Assembly: GCA_018673255.1 (NCBI GenBank)
Contig: JABHDC010000253.1
Span: 62,001 to 126,000, forward strand
Source: Gemmatimonadota bacterium
GTDB taxonomy: Bacteria; Latescibacterota; UBA2968; UBA8231
Direction of reading: 5' to 3'
DNA length: 64,000 nucleotides
Part shown: piece after piece, positions 8,449-17,481 of the stretch
Layout: the number at the start of each line of letters is the position of its first letter
How positions within the stretch are numbered: position 1 is the first letter of the stretch
Position numbers and translations under genes: made by a program
The notes under the pieces: model-generated
What the model was told of the DNA's origin: nothing
Databases searched by the model: none
Seen by the model: only the letters and a program-made list of their open reading frames with translations

Positions 8449-9825
8449 TCATGTGGATCGCTGTATTGCTGGCGTGTTCCCAGCACCGCAGGCAAAGCGG
8501 GCAGGATCACCCAGGCGCGACGCCAGTTCATCAACAGTGAGTGACGTGGTCGAGGCGACCCAGTCGACTTCTGCTGCCAGAGGTGAATCGAAGATCCCCG
8601 GATCGTCCGCCCCGATGACGAGGGGTACGTCACTGGCGAGGAAGCGATGAATGGGATGAGCCGCGGCATTCGGCACAGATCCGAGGCGCATGTTCGAACT
8701 GGGGCAGGACTCGATGACGGTGCCGCGCCGCGTCAGTTCCTGCAGGACGTAGCTCTGGCGCCGGCGAATCTGCTCGAGTCGCTGCTCGTCGTATACACGC
8801 AGCATGGGCGTATCGGACGCCTGCGAGCGGAGATCTTCCCGTTCTGTCTGCAGTCCCGCGGCATCGATTTCCACCCCCGCTGATTCGAGCCCCTGCCGGT
8901 GCCGCAGGTCGTAATCGATCTGGTCGATTCTCTCAGCGGCCGACTCGGCAGCGTGGGCTTCCGGCCGGCGGCTTACTGCCACGGCCGGGTCGAGGCCCAG
9001 TGCAATACAGTGACCGAGACGACGTGCGCCCAGTTCGGACGCCTCGTGGCACCAGCGCACGGCACTCTCGAGCGACTTGTCGAAGTAGATCTCGCCCACG
9101 TGGTAGAGCACGTCGAGACCCGGCCGGTCACTGCGTGTGGCTTCATCTTCGAAGAACTGGTCGAAGAAGGCTCGTGTCGTGCGTGGTGGGAAACCCTCCT
9201 CAAAGTGGCAGAAATCGAATCCGGCAACGACCTGGGCCAGTTCCGGATCTTCGTCGAGCCACTGACGCAGGATGGTGTAGGCCGCCAGTGGCTCCTCTCG
9301 CGGGAGTGAGGGAACGTAGCGGACAGTGAATCCCGGCTGGCAGCAGGCGGCGATCATTCGCGCGTGGCGTTGGTGGAAGCTGAGAAAGTCGGCGGGTTGG
9401 TTCGGGCCGGCAGGTGTCCAGGCGCGCATCTCCAGATACCTGATGCCCTGCAGGCGTTGGCCCTCCACGGCGCGGGTGACACAATCGCCGTAGGTGTCGA
9501 TGCTCTGATGATGTCGCAACACGGCGATGGCGAAGTTGAACTTCGCCATGAAGCGCGTGAAATCAGCGCCATCGGCCTCGGTGTAGACGAAGTGTTCCCG
9601 GATTTGCCGGATGGCTGCCTTGTCACCCGCTGCGGCGCGGTGGACCCAGTCAGCGGGGTCCGGGCGGATGCCGAAGGCGGCCGCGTAGGCATCGATGTAG
9701 AGGGACCAGTCGATCTCGGCTGCAAAGGGACCCCCAAGGTGAATCAGGTCGTCCACGGAGACACAGCCGCCGATGTGGACGTGGAGTTCGCAGCTTCTGG
9801 CTGCCTGGAGAGGGTCCTGGGTCAT
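8449..9825 (-). CDS. Adenosine deaminase-like metallohydrolase
   Basis: A 458-aa member of the adenosine deaminase fold. Metal-binding ELHVHIGG is near residue 13, the catalytic glutamate is in YHVGEIYF, GHCIALG supplies a further histidine, and ESCPSSN and VIGADDPG supply the substrate serine loop and the zinc aspartates. It is about 100 residues longer than classical ADA; the extra piece, rich in Glu/Gln/Arg and probably helical, lies between GHCIALG and ESCPSSN. The substrate may not be adenosine. It sits between a sugar isomerase and an aspartate-dehydrogenase-like gene. Confidence 0.8.
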   Translation of the reverse strand: MTQDPLQAARSCELHVHIGGCVSVDDLIHLGGPFAAEIDWSLYIDAYAAAFGIRPDPADWVHRAAAGDKAAIRQIREHFVYTEADGADFTRFMAKFNFAIAVLRHHQSIDTYGDCVTRAVEGQRLQGIRYLEMRAWTPAGPNQPADFLSFHQRHARMIAACCQPGFTVRYVPSLPREEPLAAYTILRQWLDEDPELAQVVAGFDFCHFEEGFPPRTTRAFFDQFFEDEATRSDRPGLDVLYHVGEIYFDKSLESAVRWCHEASELGARRLGHCIALGLDPAVAVSRRPEAHAAESAAERIDQIDYDLRHRQGLESAGVEIDAAGLQTEREDLRSQASDTPMLRVYDEQRLEQIRRRQSYVLQELTRRGTVIESCPSSNMRLGSVPNAAAHPIHRFLASDVPLVIGADDPGIFDSPLAAEVDWVASTTSLTVDELASRLGDPARFACGAGNTPAIQRST

Positions 9826-9865
9826 CTGGTGCCGTCGCGAGCGATGACCATGTGGCCAGATCGTC

Positions 9866-10741
9866 TCAGTGGATCTCTACCCCCGCTTCGGCAGCGGCTC
9901 GCAATGCATTGGCCGCCGCGAGAGGATACTTCTCGTTCGGCAGATGTTCCAGCAGCATGTAGCCATCGGGATGCAGTTCGTGCCAGCGACGCAGGATGTG
10001 GCCCAGGTCGAGGTCCCCTTCACCGGGGATCTCTTCGTCGATATGGATGACGAATCCGTCCCGGACCTTTGCGTCTTTCAGGTGACCCACAACAGAGACG
10101 GGCCCCATATGCTCGAAGATGTGATCGATGCGGGCGCGCGAATCGTAGACCTGGTGCAGTCCCTGGAAGTGATTGACGCAGTCCATGACGACACGCATCC
10201 GGTCCGATCCTACTTCCCCGAGGATCGATGCATTCGCTTCCGGTGAATTCATGATCGTGAGCAGGTGGGTCTCGATGACGATGGTCATCTCTGCCGCTTC
10301 CGCATCCTCGGCGACGCGGCGCAGTGTGTCGATGAGCCGGGCCCGTGCCTCAGGCGAATGATTGGCAGGGTCGGGGGAGTAGGATCCACCTGGGCTCAGA
10401 GAGCCCGTGCGAATCAGGCAGCAATCGGCGGCAAGGTCTCCTGCCACGCGCAAACTTTCCTTGATCGTTTGCACCACTGCACTGCGGATGTCGTCGTCCG
10501 GATCGAAGAGGCACTCGCCGAAGCCGACCCCAAATTGTGCCAGGTCCATTCCGGCCGCCGCGAATCGATCGCGTACCGTGTGAGCTTCGGCGGCCGTGAC
10601 GTCCCCCAACATGGCGCCGGGCGCATGGAAAGCACCTGCTGTCAACTTGAGTGCGGCGATCGCCGCCAGGTGTTCATCTGTGATGTCACGGAAGTCAGCC
10701 GGCAGCATGCCGACAACGCCAAGACGCATGGGAAGACTCAC
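9866..10741 (-). CDS. Sugar phosphate isomerase/epimerase (TIM barrel)
   Basis: A 291-aa TIM-barrel protein of the xylose isomerase-like superfamily. Candidate metal ligands are in VIETHLL, VMDCVNHFQG, GHLKDAKV and LLEHLPNE. Two starts are possible, GTG at 10741 and ATG at 10729; neither has a strong ribosome site, and the ATG precedes the first strand (RLGVVGM). It is the first gene of the minus-strand trio that continues into the deaminase-like and aspartate-dehydrogenase-like genes. The substrate is unknown. Confidence 0.82.
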   Translation of the reverse strand: MSLPMRLGVVGMLPADFRDITDEHLAAIAALKLTAGAFHAPGAMLGDVTAAEAHTVRDRFAAAGMDLAQFGVGFGECLFDPDDDIRSAVVQTIKESLRVAGDLAADCCLIRTGSLSPGGSYSPDPANHSPEARARLIDTLRRVAEDAEAAEMTIVIETHLLTIMNSPEANASILGEVGSDRMRVVMDCVNHFQGLHQVYDSRARIDHIFEHMGPVSVVGHLKDAKVRDGFVIHIDEEIPGEGDLDLGHILRRWHELHPDGYMLLEHLPNEKYPLAAANALRAAAEAGVEIH

Positions 10742-10812
10742 TCGCCAGGGAGGGAAAGGGGCATGTCGCGCCCAAACGTAGCACGGTCACGTGTGTGGGC
10801 AAAGAGGACAAC

Positions 10813-11706
10813 GTGGCGGATCGATCCGGTGTCAGATATCTTCTGCTTCTTCACCTCCTCTTTCCGGATCCAGACACCTCGATGAGTTTTGCCATTCAGC
10901 TGGCGGTCGCCGCGATCTCTGGCCTGTACACCTCGTTGTGGGGTGCCTTCAAGGACTCGCCCTACGAGGGACTCAAGCCCAGGACTTTTCCGCGCAGCAT
11001 CTATTTCAACGTCGTCATCTTCTGCGTCCTCTACTTCGTGCCGCCCTTCGATGCGCGCGTACAGGCCCTGAGTCTGTTCCAGCTGTTCTTCCTGACCATG
11101 GGGCTGGAGCGATTCCTGGCTGAGATCTACAAGGGGTTCTTCCGCACGGAAGATCAGGACAAGTATTTCGTCCCTTCCCGCATCACCTTCTTCGGCCATC
11201 ATGTGGCCAGCGATCTGCTGCGCTACGCGACGGGGATCGTGATCGTCGCCGTCGTCTTCGGCGTTGTGTGGATCGATCTGCCCATCGAGCATTTCGTCGC
11301 CTTCGCCATCACTGCCTATGCGACAGGGTTGCTCGTTTCGCTGGGTGGCGCCTACAAGGATGCGCCCTTCGAGGGATTCAAGCCGTTGAAGTTCCAGCGC
11401 TCGGGTTTCGTTCTCGCCATCCTGAGTCCGATCTTCTACTTCGCCAATGATCCGGCTGCGCCCATTTCGCTCGGACTGCTCATCTACATGAATGGTGGCC
11501 TCGAGCGATTCGTCGTGGAATACTACAAGACCTACATCCAGCGCAATATGTCGGGGAAATTCCGTCCTGATATCGACCGGATTCAGAAAAACCTCGATCA
11601 GCGGGAGCGCTACCACTATGCGGCGCTGGCCATCATCGCCGGTGTCATCGCGCTCTACGTCTGGGGTCTGATGCATCTGCATCAGGCGAGCCCGTCTGTG
11701 GTCTGA
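10813..11706 (+). CDS. Polytopic membrane protein with internal duplication, family not recognised
   Basis: About 297 aa with roughly eight hydrophobic helices. Two halves repeat: GAFKDSPYEGLKP (residues 44-56) against GAYKDAPFEGFKP (179-191), each followed by a helix pair and then GLERFLAEIYKG or GLERFVVEYYKT. The consensus loop is G-A-aromatic-K-D-x-P-aromatic-E-G-x-K-P. I do not recognise the family. Likely start is GTG at 10813 (AGAGGA just upstream); GTG at 10795 and ATG at 10882 are alternatives. The GMC oxidoreductase start follows the stop by 1 nt, so the two are tightly coupled, and the protein may anchor it or serve as its partner (inference). Confidence 0.75.
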   Translation: MADRSGVRYLLLLHLLFPDPDTSMSFAIQLAVAAISGLYTSLWGAFKDSPYEGLKPRTFPRSIYFNVVIFCVLYFVPPFDARVQALSLFQLFFLTMGLERFLAEIYKGFFRTEDQDKYFVPSRITFFGHHVASDLLRYATGIVIVAVVFGVVWIDLPIEHFVAFAITAYATGLLVSLGGAYKDAPFEGFKPLKFQRSGFVLAILSPIFYFANDPAAPISLGLLIYMNGGLERFVVEYYKTYIQRNMSGKFRPDIDRIQKNLDQRERYHYAALAIIAGVIALYVWGLMHLHQASPSVV

Positions 11707-11707
11707 A

Positions 11708-13201
11708 TTGTCCTACGACGCCGTCATCATCGGCTCCGGCTTTGGCGGAGCATTCACGGCCCTGACGCTGGTTGAGGCGGGTCTGCGCGTGGTCATGCTT
11801 GAGCGTGGACAGCCGGTGGCACGGGATGAGGGGGACTGGGATCCGAGACAAATCCTGCTGAATGCACGTTATGCCGGCCCTTCGCCGCTGCAGGTACGCC
11901 AGTATGGAGCCACCGAACCGACCCCGCTGTTTTCCATGCAGATGCTGGGCGGGAATTCCGTCCTCTACGGAGGGGCCTCACTGCGTCTGCGTACAACCGA
12001 TCTGCAGCGCTGGCCCATCGAATACGAGCATCTCGAGCCACACTATGGCAGAGCTGAACAGTTGCTGGGTGTGCATGGCTCAGCCGGCGAAGACCCGCAC
12101 GAGCCCCCGCGCAGCACACCGTATCCAGCAGTATTGCCGGAACTGACGGCACCAGCGCAGCGTATTCATGCCGCTGCGGGACGTCTCGGGTGGCGCCCTT
12201 TCCGCCTGCCCATGGCCATCAATTTCACCGACTCACTCAGACCGAAGTGTGAGTTGTGCAACACGTGCGATGGATTTCCCTGTCGAATTGAGGCCAAGAA
12301 CGACCTGGCCACGACCGTGTTGCGTCGGGCCCTGCGCGCCGGACTCGAGATACAGACCGGGGCGGTCGTCGGAGAGATCGAGGTCACCGATTCACGTGCA
12401 CGTGCCATTTCAGGTGTCGATGCAGCCTCTGGCGAGGCATTCCGCATCGAGGCGGATCGCGTCATCGTTGCTGCCGGTGCGCTACACACGCCGGCCCTGC
12501 TGCTGCGCTCGGGCATCGATCAATTGAGCCCCGGGGGCGACTGGATCGGTCGTCGGCTGATGCGACACTGCAATGCGGTGCTGACAGGGGTCTTCCCCTT
12601 CGTCACCAATCGTGAACAGGTCTTTCACAAGCAGCTGTGTCTGACGGACTTCTACGAGGATCTGCGCGAAGAACTGGGCACTGCAGTCGGCACGATCCAG
12701 GATATCTATACACCTTCATCGGAAGTGATCTCGCACTTTGCACCGCGCGGGCTCAAGAAGGCTGCGTCGGGACTGTCGCGATTCATGCAGAATCTGCTCA
12801 TCATCGCCGAAGACGATCCCCGGCCAGAGAATCGGGTCACCCTCACGGACGAAGTCGACACCTTCGGGCATACGGTGCCGCGTGTCGATCACCAATACTC
12901 GTCGGCCGATCTGCGTCGTAGAGATCACCTGGTTGATCGTGCCCGCCGGGTCCTGCGCCGGGCAGGTGCGTGGATGACCCGCCTCTACGAGATCGACAGC
13001 TTCTCGCACGGTGTGGGGACGATGGCCATGGCTGAGACGCCCTCTGACGGCGCCTTGGACCCGATGTGCAAGGTATGGGGTGTCGATGGGCTGTGGGTCG
13101 TGGACGGATCGGTCTTCCCTACCTCGGCTGGTGTGAATCCGAGCCTCACCATTGGTGCCAATGCTCTGCGTGTGGCACCGGCCATCGCTACGGGAGGATG
13201 A
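11708..13201 (+). CDS. GMC family FAD-dependent oxidoreductase
   Basis: A 497-aa flavoenzyme. It opens directly with the FAD motif YDAVIIGSGFGGAF, followed by GGNSVLYGGAS and, at the C-terminus, SHGVGTMAMA and PTSAGVNPSLTIGANA, which hold the active-site His/Asn region of GMC_oxred_C. A cysteine cluster CELCNTCDGFPC near residue 180 is unusual for simple GMC oxidases and could bind metal or form disulphides. The start is TTG at 11708, the only usable start before the FAD motif. GMC enzymes oxidise alcohols and sugars. The stop is followed at once by the next gene. Confidence 0.88.
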   Translation: MSYDAVIIGSGFGGAFTALTLVEAGLRVVMLERGQPVARDEGDWDPRQILLNARYAGPSPLQVRQYGATEPTPLFSMQMLGGNSVLYGGASLRLRTTDLQRWPIEYEHLEPHYGRAEQLLGVHGSAGEDPHEPPRSTPYPAVLPELTAPAQRIHAAAGRLGWRPFRLPMAINFTDSLRPKCELCNTCDGFPCRIEAKNDLATTVLRRALRAGLEIQTGAVVGEIEVTDSRARAISGVDAASGEAFRIEADRVIVAAGALHTPALLLRSGIDQLSPGGDWIGRRLMRHCNAVLTGVFPFVTNREQVFHKQLCLTDFYEDLREELGTAVGTIQDIYTPSSEVISHFAPRGLKKAASGLSRFMQNLLIIAEDDPRPENRVTLTDEVDTFGHTVPRVDHQYSSADLRRRDHLVDRARRVLRRAGAWMTRLYEIDSFSHGVGTMAMAETPSDGALDPMCKVWGVDGLWVVDGSVFPTSAGVNPSLTIGANALRVAPAIATGG

Positions 13202-13202
13202 G

Positions 13203-14231
13203 ATGACGATGCCGCCACCGGTGATCGGTCTCGTGGGGTGTGGTGCGATTGGGGCCCTGCACGCGGAGCAACTGCAGCGACGGGGCGTCGATCTGCGATT
13301 CCACAATCGCTCTCCTGCGGCGGCCCACGAATTCGCCCGTCGCTTCGGTGGGGCGGCAGTGGAGAGTTTCGACGAACTCCTGTCGCAATCTGCAGCGGTC
13401 GTGATCGCCACGCCTCCTGAACACCACATCGCGGCCTGTCTGGCTGCGTTGGCTGTGGGTTGTGGCGTGCTCGTGGAGAAACCCCTGTGTCTCAATCTGG
13501 ACGAGTTGCAGCAGATTGAGGCGGCCGCCGCCCAGAGCGAAGGGTTCGTCATGGTCGCCGAGAACTACTACTACAAACCCTCCACAGTCATGCTGCGCGA
13601 GACCCTTGCCTGGGGAGGCATCGGTGCCGTGAAATGTCTGCGCATCGGGAAGCAGACACAGCAGACCGCCGAAGGGTGGAAGAGCAACCATGGGGCCCTC
13701 TTCGAGGGGGGGATCCACTACGTGGCGCTCGTGGCCGACCTGATCGACGCGGCCCTCGCGCCGCAGCAGGCGGTGGCCCAGATCGTCCGGCCCGAGGAGG
13801 TAGTCGCCAAGTTTCCCACCAGCGACGCAGGCCCGGAACGGCAGGCGATCCTGACGCTGAAGCACGGCGAAGTGGAGGCTCAACTCCATTATGCGTGGGA
13901 CACACCTCGACTGCTCAAGGGGACCTTCCAGCATTGCCGGATCGACGGCGACGAGGGCAGGGTCGTTTTCGAGTGCAATGGGATGTATGTCGATGTGCGT
14001 GGGCCGGGGCGCCGAGGGCTGAGCTTTCCCGGTTTCCGTGATCTGATGGGCTACGGCGCGATGATCGAGGAATTCCTCACCTGCGTGGGGCAGGTCCTCG
14101 CCTGCGCAGGGCAGACATCTCCGGCACCCTATTCCAACCTGATACGGGCCCGGCGGGATCTGGAGATCATCTGGCGGGCCTACGAGCAGTTGCCGACAGC
14201 ACCGTCGCTGACAGGAGATGCTGGTGCCTGA
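13203..14231 (+). CDS. Gfo/Idh/MocA family oxidoreductase
   Basis: A 342-aa NAD(P)-dependent oxidoreductase. Rossmann motif VGCGAIGALHAEQL is at the start and VEKPLCLN carries the family lysine. I chose the ATG at 13203 because GGGAGG lies 5-9 nt upstream and the preceding gene's stop ends at 13201. It would interconvert a hydroxyl and a keto group on a sugar or polyol. Its tight linkage to the GMC oxidoreductase suggests successive oxidation of one substrate. Confidence 0.88.
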   Translation: MTMPPPVIGLVGCGAIGALHAEQLQRRGVDLRFHNRSPAAAHEFARRFGGAAVESFDELLSQSAAVVIATPPEHHIAACLAALAVGCGVLVEKPLCLNLDELQQIEAAAAQSEGFVMVAENYYYKPSTVMLRETLAWGGIGAVKCLRIGKQTQQTAEGWKSNHGALFEGGIHYVALVADLIDAALAPQQAVAQIVRPEEVVAKFPTSDAGPERQAILTLKHGEVEAQLHYAWDTPRLLKGTFQHCRIDGDEGRVVFECNGMYVDVRGPGRRGLSFPGFRDLMGYGAMIEEFLTCVGQVLACAGQTSPAPYSNLIRARRDLEIIWRAYEQLPTAPSLTGDAGA

Positions 14232-14259
14232 TTGCCGGCAATCGGGTCACCCGTATATT
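14232..14259 (+). promoter_or_regulatory. Candidate sigma70-type promoter for moaA
   Basis: TTGCCG (14232-14237), a 16-bp spacer and TATATT (14254-14259). The transcript start would fall near 14266, about 20 nt before the preferred moaA ATG at 14286, which argues against the longer in-frame starts. It begins right after the stop of the upstream gene. Confidence 0.45.
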
Positions 14260-14285
14260 CACTCTCCTGTGTGAAACCAACCTCC

Positions 14286-15362
14286 ATGCCAAGTCAAACT
14301 TCCTCCGATCCCGCCGGTGACGATCTCCCGGACAGCGCCAGACCGAGTCTGGATGCCCTTGGCCGTCCTTTACGGTCTCTTCGGGTCAGTGTCATCGATC
14401 GCTGCGATCTGCGTTGCGCCTACTGCATGCCGGAGGAAGACTATGCCTGGCTGCCGAAGGAGGGGATTCTCACCTTCGACGAAATCCTGCGCCTCGTAGA
14501 TGGATTCGTCGAGCAGGGCGTGCGTCGTGTCCGCCTGACCGGTGGCGAGCCACTGCTGCGTGGTGGCCTCGTCGATCTCGTCCGCGACCTGTCGATCCGT
14601 CATGGTGTGGAAGATCTGGCGATCACGACGAATGCCACCCAGCTGGCTCGCTGGGCCCAGCCCCTGCGCGATGCAGGATTGCACCGTGTCACGGTCAGTC
14701 TCGACTCACTCAAGCCGGGCCGCTTTGAAACACTGACTCGTCGGGCCGCTCTGGAGGATGTATTGGCGGGCATCCGCGCCGCCAGCGAAGTCGGTTTCGA
14801 TCAACTCAAGATCAACACCGTCGTCATGCGTGACTTCAATGACGATGAAGTTGCCGATCTGGCTCGATTTGCTCAGGAGGTGGGTGCCCAGGCCCGGTTC
14901 ATCGAATACATGGATGTGGGTGGTGCGACCCTGTGGTCTCCCGAGCGTGTCGTGACGCGAGACGACATCCTCAGCCTCCTGCAAGAAGCGCTGGGTGAAG
15001 CAACGCCTGAGGCATCTCGCGGTGCAGCACCAGCCGAATCCTTTACCCTGGCCAATGGCGCGCGCGTCGGTGTGATCGCTTCGACGACGCAGCCTTTCTG
15101 CAGCAACTGTGACCGCTCGCGTCTGACGGCTGACGGCCACTGGTATCTGTGTCTCTACGCTGAGCATGGCATCGATCTGCGGGCCATGCTGCGAGACGGG
15201 GCCACAGCAGATGAGGTCTCCGAGCAGATTCGCAGTGTATGGAGTCAACGCGAAGATCGTGGTGCCGAAGAGCGCCTCGAGATGCCGGAGCGTGGCGCGT
15301 TGTATCAGATCCAGGAATTGCGACAGGATCCGAGGCGCGAGATGCACACGCGCGGCGGCTGA
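14286..15362 (+). CDS. moaA: GTP 3',8-cyclase (radical SAM)
   Basis: A 358-aa MoaA. The radical SAM cluster is Cys40, Cys44, Cys47 (RCDLRCAYCMPEE), followed by LTGGEPLL. The second, substrate-binding cluster is in FCSNCDRSR with the third Cys in WYLCLYA. The chain ends in Gly-Gly, the C-terminal pair needed by MoaA for radical formation. It converts GTP to 3',8-cyclo-7,8-dihydro-GTP, the pterin precursor of molybdopterin. No moaC, moaE, moeA or mobA lies nearby; instead a FolC-ATP-grasp fusion starts 7 bp after the stop. The ribosome site is weak. Confidence 0.92.
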   Translation: MPSQTSSDPAGDDLPDSARPSLDALGRPLRSLRVSVIDRCDLRCAYCMPEEDYAWLPKEGILTFDEILRLVDGFVEQGVRRVRLTGGEPLLRGGLVDLVRDLSIRHGVEDLAITTNATQLARWAQPLRDAGLHRVTVSLDSLKPGRFETLTRRAALEDVLAGIRAASEVGFDQLKINTVVMRDFNDDEVADLARFAQEVGAQARFIEYMDVGGATLWSPERVVTRDDILSLLQEALGEATPEASRGAAPAESFTLANGARVGVIASTTQPFCSNCDRSRLTADGHWYLCLYAEHGIDLRAMLRDGATADEVSEQIRSVWSQREDRGAEERLEMPERGALYQIQELRQDPRREMHTRGG

Positions 15363-15369
15363 TGAACTG

Positions 15370-17481
15370 ATGGACTACTTCCGCGGCAAGCGCTTCCTCG
15401 ATACGTTGCCCGACTGGGAGCGCGGCCGGCCGGCAACGGGGCCACTGGAAGACTATCTACCCCGTGTTCGCCGACTGCTGCAGCGACTTGGTGATCCGCA
15501 GCGCGATACGCGCAGCATCATCGTAGGGGGCACCAACGGCAAGGGGACGGTGGCAACCCTGCTTGCCGACCTGGTCCGCGCCAGCGGTCTGCGCTGCGGC
15601 CTCTACACTTCGCCCCATCTCCACAGCCAGCGGGAGCGTATCCGGATTGACGGTCAGTTGTTGTCCAAGGACGACTGGGCCGACGCGCTGACCCGTTTCT
15701 ACGATGCATCTCGTGGCTTTGCCGCCGAGTCTCTGGGTGAGTTCTCCCGTTTCGAGGCGCTGACCGTGCTGGCCGCCGATCTGTTCTGCCGCCAGAAGGT
15801 CGACATCGCCATCTACGAGGTCGGCCTTGGCGGTCGCTTCGACAGCACCAATGCGTGGGATCACGAGATCTCCGTGCTGTCGCGAATCGGCCTCGATCAC
15901 TGTGATATTCTCGGCGACGAGTTGACCCAGATTGCAGATGAGAAGCTGCCCATCGCCCGTGGGGGCCGCCCTCTGTACACGACGGGGAGACAGGATCCAG
16001 ACGTTCTGGCGCATATACGCCGCCACTGCGCCGATACGGATATCCCTCTCCATGTTGCCGACCGGGATGAGATCATCACGCCGGAGGGCTCGATTCCATA
16101 CACCGCGCCTGTAGGAGCCCATCAGGAGCGGCCTGGGACCTTCGTCGAGAATGCCCACCTGGCCCTGGCTGTGGCGCAGAGGGTGCTGCCGGATCTTGCG
16201 CCAGAACTGGTGGAAGGTGTCATCGAGCGATTCGCGCACGCGGGTCGTTTCGAGGTCGCCCGGCGCGATCCCTATGTGATCCTGGATGGAGCCCACAATC
16301 CGCCGGCGGCACAGGCCCTGGTGGAGGATCTGCGGCAACTGGATGATGCCTGGCACTTCGTGGTGGCCATGAATCGTGGCCATGATGTGGCGGGTCTGCT
16401 GACGGCCCTGGCGCCGTTGGCTGCCAGCTTCATCCTGACCGAGTCTGAGCATCCCAAGGCGCAAGGCGCTGACGCCCTGGCCGCGGCCGTGCCTGCGGAT
16501 GTTCCCATTCAGGTGATCCCCAACTGGCAGCAGGCACTGCGCGCCGCCGGTGAAGGGGGCAATGTCTGTGTCACCGGTTCACTCTACCTGATCGCCAGGG
16601 CTCGTGAGCATCTCCATCTGCCCTATGAAGCGGAGGGGATCACGGAAGATGTCGCCCTGGAGAGTCTCGTGTGTCTCAAGGCGGCATGCCGACGCCAGGA
16701 GTTGAGCCTTCAACAGGTGTCCGGCGACGGCAATGTCATGCGGCTGGTCGGCGGTCGGCGGCCTCTTCTGTTCTACCGGAACAAGCATCCATTCAACGAC
16801 TACGTGTCGGGGCGCATGGCCGAGGACAAAGGGTATCAGCAGGAGATATTCGAGGCCGCCGGACTACGGGTGCCACCATCGCTTCCCGTCTTCAACCCCT
16901 ATGCAGATGATCGCTTCAGTCGCTACAAGACACACGAGAATACTGCGGCCATGATCCAGGACGTGGGCGAGCGGTTGAGCTATCCCGTCGTGATCAAGAA
17001 ACCCCGCAGTTCTGTGTCTCAAGGGGTCTATCCCGAATCGACCCCGGCCGACGTCGAGCGCCGCTTGCAGTCGCTGTTCGAGAATGCCGGCTTCCTCGAC
17101 AACATGCTGCTGATCCAGGCCTTTGTTCCGGGGCCAGAGTTTCGAATCCTGGCTACCAGCGGCGAACTGCTGCTTGCATACGGCAAGGTCAGTGACGGCG
17201 ATGAACCGGTGGGTGGCGACCTGAACCCACTCCACCACGCCTCGGGTCGGGCCGTTCGGATCGAGGATCCGGATCTGCTGCAGCGGATGACGGATCTCAC
17301 AGCGGGTGTGGCTGCAGCGATCGACCTGGGATTCTACGCCATCGACGTGATCGATGGCCCCGCTGGGCTTTGTATTCTCGAGCTCAACCCGAATCCGTTC
17401 TGCTATTTCTACAATCGCAGCAATGGCCGAGAAGATTTCATCCGCCTCTACGAGGGGCTCATCGACAGGTTCGTGAGATGA
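15370..17481 (+). CDS. FolC-like Mur ligase fused to a C-terminal ATP-grasp domain
   Basis: A 703-aa two-domain ligase. Residues about 1-430 are folylpolyglutamate/dihydrofolate synthase-like: IVGGTNGKGT P-loop, YTSPHLHSQRERI, YEVGLGGRFDSTN, GLDHCDILG with a later EKLPIA, and ILDGAHNP. Residues about 440-703 form an ATP-grasp domain: YPVVIKKPRSS, LIQAFVPGPEFR, and the Mg-binding FYAIDVID and LELNPNPF. Both domains form amide bonds through acyl phosphates. Cyanophycin synthetase has the same two folds in the opposite order. The gene follows moaA by 7 bp and overlaps the PLP gene by 4 bp. The product is unknown; ordinary FolC proteins lack the ATP-grasp part. Confidence 0.85.
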   Translation: MDYFRGKRFLDTLPDWERGRPATGPLEDYLPRVRRLLQRLGDPQRDTRSIIVGGTNGKGTVATLLADLVRASGLRCGLYTSPHLHSQRERIRIDGQLLSKDDWADALTRFYDASRGFAAESLGEFSRFEALTVLAADLFCRQKVDIAIYEVGLGGRFDSTNAWDHEISVLSRIGLDHCDILGDELTQIADEKLPIARGGRPLYTTGRQDPDVLAHIRRHCADTDIPLHVADRDEIITPEGSIPYTAPVGAHQERPGTFVENAHLALAVAQRVLPDLAPELVEGVIERFAHAGRFEVARRDPYVILDGAHNPPAAQALVEDLRQLDDAWHFVVAMNRGHDVAGLLTALAPLAASFILTESEHPKAQGADALAAAVPADVPIQVIPNWQQALRAAGEGGNVCVTGSLYLIARAREHLHLPYEAEGITEDVALESLVCLKAACRRQELSLQQVSGDGNVMRLVGGRRPLLFYRNKHPFNDYVSGRMAEDKGYQQEIFEAAGLRVPPSLPVFNPYADDRFSRYKTHENTAAMIQDVGERLSYPVVIKKPRSSVSQGVYPESTPADVERRLQSLFENAGFLDNMLLIQAFVPGPEFRILATSGELLLAYGKVSDGDEPVGGDLNPLHHASGRAVRIEDPDLLQRMTDLTAGVAAAIDLGFYAIDVIDGPAGLCILELNPNPFCYFYNRSNGREDFIRLYEGLIDRFVR

